64,000 bases of DNA from Cymodocea nodosa. Its lineage: Eukaryota > Streptophyta > Magnoliopsida > Alismatales > Cymodoceaceae. Location of the stretch: assembly GCA_036874045.1 (NCBI GenBank), contig CM072339.1:16127501-16191500 (forward strand). The letters are read 5' to 3'. Each line of letters starts with the position of its first letter. Position 1 is the stretch's first letter. Below are positions 60,289-64,000 of the stretch, piece after piece. A model generated the notes under the pieces. It searched no databases, was not told where the DNA came from, and saw only the letters and a program-made list of their open reading frames with translations. The position numbers were made by a program, and so were the translations under genes.

Positions 60289-60968
60289 AAAATCACAGCT
60301 TAAGAACATGATTGAATTGTAGGAACAAATGGAATAAATGTATCAGTCCAAGCAAACTTTTTAGGCATAGTTCTTCTTGCTATTAATTCTATTTTCATGC
60401 AGTTCTTGTTCCTTCTTAATTTTTAAACGTGTAATATATTATAAATTTCAAATACAAGTGTATTACCATTAATGATATGAAATGCAGAAAGAGATCTTTT
60501 TTGGTTCCAAGGTAATGTAGCAGTTTCTATTTCTACATCTATTTCAATATATTCCTCTTCCCACTTCCATTCATTTATGTCTTCCATAATCCATTCTTCT
60601 CCTGTTATAGGATTTCTTATCAAAATATCAGGTAATAATAAACTTGCATACCTTGGTCTCGTCTTGTATATGATTAATCCTTCATCTATCCCCATAATAT
60701 GATTTATTCCTTCTAATGTATTGGGTGGAATTCCAGTAGTTTCTTCCACAGCAAGATATTCATGATTAATTGAACTACGATTAAATGACCTCCATACAAA
60801 TCCATCTCTAATCTTCGCCATTTTTGCAGCTTGTAGTCCCTAAAAATATTTTTCTTCAATACAGTCTTTAATTTCCTTTGATACATAACACAGCCTACAA
60901 AGATCTTTAGCTGACAAGTTACTCAGTACTTCCCTTAGTGCATCCAACAGTAATTGCATCAATTCCAT
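60289..60968 (-). pseudogene. F-box gene, third copy, internally deleted
   Basis: ATG 60968. F-box region VSKEIKDCIEEKYF is followed by the TAG also seen in the nested copy. From RNPITGEEW the sequence jumps to IMEDINEWKWEEE, losing about 160 residues. It has a further stop (ILHV-stop) near 60427, and a one-base loss at the very end removes the normal stop. Not functional. Confidence 0.82.
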
Positions 60969-60977
60969 TTGTTGATT

Positions 60978-61133
60978 CTGTATAACACACACACAAATTT
61001 AGTAGAGACAAAAAATTAATATAACTACTACACACCCTCGTGGAGTTAAGGAATAACTCAACGGACTAAGTTCGTTGAGTTAAGAACTAACTCTACGATA
61101 CTATTAACTAAAAATAAAAACATATATACATAT
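60978..61133 (-). other. intron retained in third element
   Basis: Counterpart of 41979-42131. Acceptor ends TTATACAG; donor is ATATGTATAT, so the GT is lost. It contains the hairpin word at about 61035-61095. Confidence 0.8.
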
Positions 61134-61158
61134 AGATAGTTGCTTCAAATATGCTGCT

Positions 61159-62501
61159 TCATTCAGCTATCCTCCTAGAAGAGGTATCAATTTCATTAAC
61201 AGTTCTATTGACAAGATTAGGTATAGCTTGTATTGGCAATCCTCTAGTAAGTCTAGCTTCCATTGGTTCCTTCTGTCTAAGTGGTATATTTCTATTCTGA
61301 TTTTGAATTGCAGCACTTCCAAATACAAAATCTAGATTATTGTTTAATTGTTGGATTATCTTTTCTAATTTCTCTATTCTAGATCCTTGTTCCAGTAATG
61401 CTTCATAACTTATATTCTTCTCATTTACATTTTCTCCTCCCTAGAAATTGTTGTTTCTCCAAGATAAATTCAGGTGATTTCTCCAATTAGGATTATAAGA
61501 ATTTCCCAAGTTATCTCTATGGTTTCTAGCATAAATAATATCTAAATCATTTATGTTTGCATTCTTTTCTGCTAGCTTTTGATTTAATGATAGCTCTTCT
61601 ATTTTCTTTGTTAATTCATTTAATTTCACCTCAAGCATAGTACTTGAATCTATTTCATGCATTCCTCTTGGCAATATTTTTTTATCTGCAATAGCTTCAA
61701 CCGAGTTTTCCCACTATGCAGTTCTTTTTGTAAAGGTTTCTAAATATGCCCATACTTCTTCACTACATAACTTTAAAAATCCATTTTGACAAGTAGATTC
61801 TAATAAAGATTTTGTTGAAACATCTATGCCTTCATAAATTATACCTATTAATTGTGCTTTACTCATTGCATGATGTGGACATTGAGTTAGTAAATCTTTA
61901 AATCTTTCAAAATATTTCCAGAATGATTCACCCTATTTTTGGCTACACATTAAGATTTCTTTCTTCTTTTTAATCGTTTGATGTGTTGGATAATATTTTT
62001 CCAGAAAAATAGAGAAAAATTCAGTCTATGTAGAAATTGAATCAGGCGATAGAGTATATAACCATCTCTTAGCTGTCTTTTAAAGAAAAAGGGATATATC
62101 TAAGTTTAATAGCATCTATACTCATGTTCGGCATTTTCATCATTTGACAAACTTCATTAAATTCTCTAAGGAAATAATAGGCATCCTCTCTTTCTAATCC
62201 ATGAAAATGTGGCAATTGACTAATATAATTAGATTTCAGTTCAAACCTATCTCCCTCAAAGTTTGGCAATCGAATACATGAAGGTTCATCAACTAATTCC
62301 GTACACAGAATTTCTCCTAATGGTTTTTCTACTAGAACAACCATTTCTACGTTTTCTTTTAAAGAAAGGTTAGCTACACCCCAAAGAATTTCGTTAAAGT
62401 TCAGTTTAGAAAATTTTTCCAGTACTCGTCTGCGATAAAAATTCCTTGGTAAGTGTTCTTACTAATCATTTAGTGCTTAGAGAACGAGTCTATGTGCTCA
62501 T
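61159..62501 (-). pseudogene. Athila-like capsid gag, third copy
   Basis: ATG 62501, stop at 61159-61161; 1,343 bp, so the register is broken by small indels (for example a 2-bp loss near 62074, where LKD-TAK becomes LKDS). The same domain order as in the other copies: SCIRLPNFEGDRFELK, YYFLREFNEVCQMMK, then EVKLNELTKKIEELSLNQKL and NPNWRNHLNLSWR. It shares the TAG after MCSQK and the TAG before WEN with the nested copy. Confidence 0.85.
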
Positions 62502-62834
62502 AAATAAATAGGAGAAGATTAATTACATACCAGTCTAAAGCTTTCCATTTAGTAAATATTTGTTGTCGGATGAATTCGAATCAACTGCTTCACCTTCCAG
62601 TTCCTCTAACGCATTCTCCTTTCTTTTAAAAGTGCTGGTAACTCACAAATAACATTCTGATTTATATATATAATGTACATCCATAAAGTGAATAAATCTC
62701 GTTGCAAGAACGTGTCTTAAAACGTGCATCGTGGTTCCTGTTTTTATGGGTAGGTGTACCACTATTAATTTCAAATTTTAGTAACCACTAAGCCGACGAA
62801 GTTTCGTTTGTGGTTAAAAGAATAAATGTTCTGC

Positions 62835-63020
62835 TTAATCCACAAACTAACCTTGTTGAGTTACAGATAACTCAACGGAACACAATCAGTTACTATTGCT
62901 AACTCCACGGACTAACTACGTTGAGTTAAAGATAACTCAATGGAGTGACCTTATATTATATTACTGACCTCGTGGAGTTACGGTAAACTCAACGAACTTA
63001 CTTCGTTGAGTTAACACTTG
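62835..63020. repeat. hairpin-word array upstream of gag, third copy
   Basis: TTGAGTTACAGATAACTCAA and related units, same place as in the other two elements. Confidence 0.85.
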
Positions 63021-63430
63021 GCAACTTCTAAGTTTTACTCCATGTAAGTTCCTCTCTATTTTTTTTATTCTGCTAACTGAAATAAAGATAAATCTATGTC
63101 ATTAATGCCTCATTTTAATCAAAATTCATTTAAATCTGAACATTATATAAAGATTTAACTTGCAGGTCATTTTATATTATGCAGAATTTACATTTTACCT
63201 TGCAACATGCAGAAATTTTTAAGCATTTATCCTGTCATTCAGCAAATTGTAATTCTGTTACATATTCATTCACAAAGTTCCACAAATTATATAATACTCA
63301 ATAAATTCCATTCATTTCACATCCAAAACACGTATGAAAAGAATATCTAAAAAATTATATTCATTCATATGAATCAATTTACAGTGTAAATATATCATAC
63401 AATTTTATACAAGTAGATGAACAATACAAT

Positions 63431-64000
63431 TTAATCTCTATTCCTAAGTTCATCTACTTCCTTCTAGAGTTTTTCTAATTGATTAATTCTCTCTACAGCT
63501 TCTGCAATTCCTCCAGAAGGTACAACTATCTCTACAGCTACAAAATTTCTGTATTCTTTCACTAAAGTGGTTCTTGATCTGATCCTTTTTGATGTCTATT
63601 TTGTGAAATCAATACAATCCACCATCAGTAGTGGAATCAAATCTCCATAAAATAATTTTTTCTTTACTGCTTTCAGCTTGGAGATAAAAACTGTAGACCA
63701 ATTTATTTGAATCCTGTTTACAACTGCATATGTGGCCATTTGACAAATTGACTTAATTCTATGTCATGGCCCTGTTGTTGATAGACATTTTTAATCAAAA
63801 TGTTAGCTACCATGTGTGCTTTACCACTTAAATGTTTCAATTTGTTTAATAAAGGCACACCAGGATTGATAGCTAAACAATCTTTGATTTCCTGTTTAGT
63901 CCACTCAACGGCAGTTGTGTCTTCCAAAATTTTTAGTCCTTCATTCTTTAATCCAAAAATATTATGGAGAAGCTCTAGTGTTATTTGTACATCAGCTTCC
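63431..64000 (-). pseudogene. Athila-type 3' ORF (Transposase_32-like), third copy, partial
   Basis: Continues off the window. It shows LAINPGVPLLNKLKHLSGK and ANILIKNVYQQQGHDIEL, open where the plus copy has a stop. Frame changes follow near 63730 and the C-terminal heptad-like end lies near 63435-63500. Position upstream of gag agrees with the plus element. Confidence 0.7.

Overview
The window looks like plant nuclear DNA, most likely repeat-rich (pericentromeric-type) DNA of a dicot. It is very AT-rich and I could recognise no intact host gene, rRNA, tRNA or CRISPR array. Almost everything identifiable is transposable-element DNA: one decayed hAT DNA transposon, five Ty1/copia remnants or elements, and a family of Athila-like Ty3/gypsy LTR elements. 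Primer-binding sites for initiator-Met tRNA (copia) and an Asp-type tRNA (gypsy) support a plant source.

Layout. 0-11 kb: tandem repeats, a minus-strand hAT transposase relic (1.37-3.04 kb), two copia gag fragments (6.9-8.1 kb) and long blank AT-rich stretches. 11.3-16.5 kb: nested copia LTRs and a decayed protease-integrase-RT fragment. 18.7-22.7 kb: a minus-strand copia relic whose primer-binding site is split by a solo gypsy LTR. 22.7-31.3 kb: a nearly full-length but frameshifted plus-strand copia element. 31.3-64 kb: a nest of one gypsy family. A minus LTR (31.3-32.8) is interrupted by a plus element (from 32,840). The 3' LTR of that element is interrupted by a complete minus element (45,739-56,229, perfect CATGA target duplications) and again by a third, minus element (56,851 to beyond the end).

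The gypsy family is the exciting part. Its order is LTR, PBS, zinc knuckle-protease-RT-(RNase H-integrase), an Athila-type 3' ORF, then a capsid-type gag, then an F-box gene, then polypurine tract and LTR. Gag is therefore downstream of pol in both copies where the order can be read, and the third copy agrees as far as it is visible. All three copies carry a 386-residue F-box protein gene just after gag. A 153-bp GT-AG intron lies between gag and F-box in two copies and is precisely missing from the third, direct evidence for reverse transcription of a spliced RNA. About 1 kb of 3' noncoding sequence, and a cassette in the LTR, are shared with the neighbouring copia element although the two belong to different superfamilies. 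A roughly 30-bp hairpin word (arms like GTCCGTTGAGTTA) recurs in the LTRs, in the intron, ahead of gag and in the copia LTR.

No copy looks autonomous. The plus element lacks RNase H and most of integrase, and the complete minus element lacks protease, RT and RNase H. Most in-frame stops are TAG or TAA where another copy keeps a C, as expected for decay of methylated DNA. All homology statements come from reading by eye, and identities of domains are from memory of the families, without database searches.
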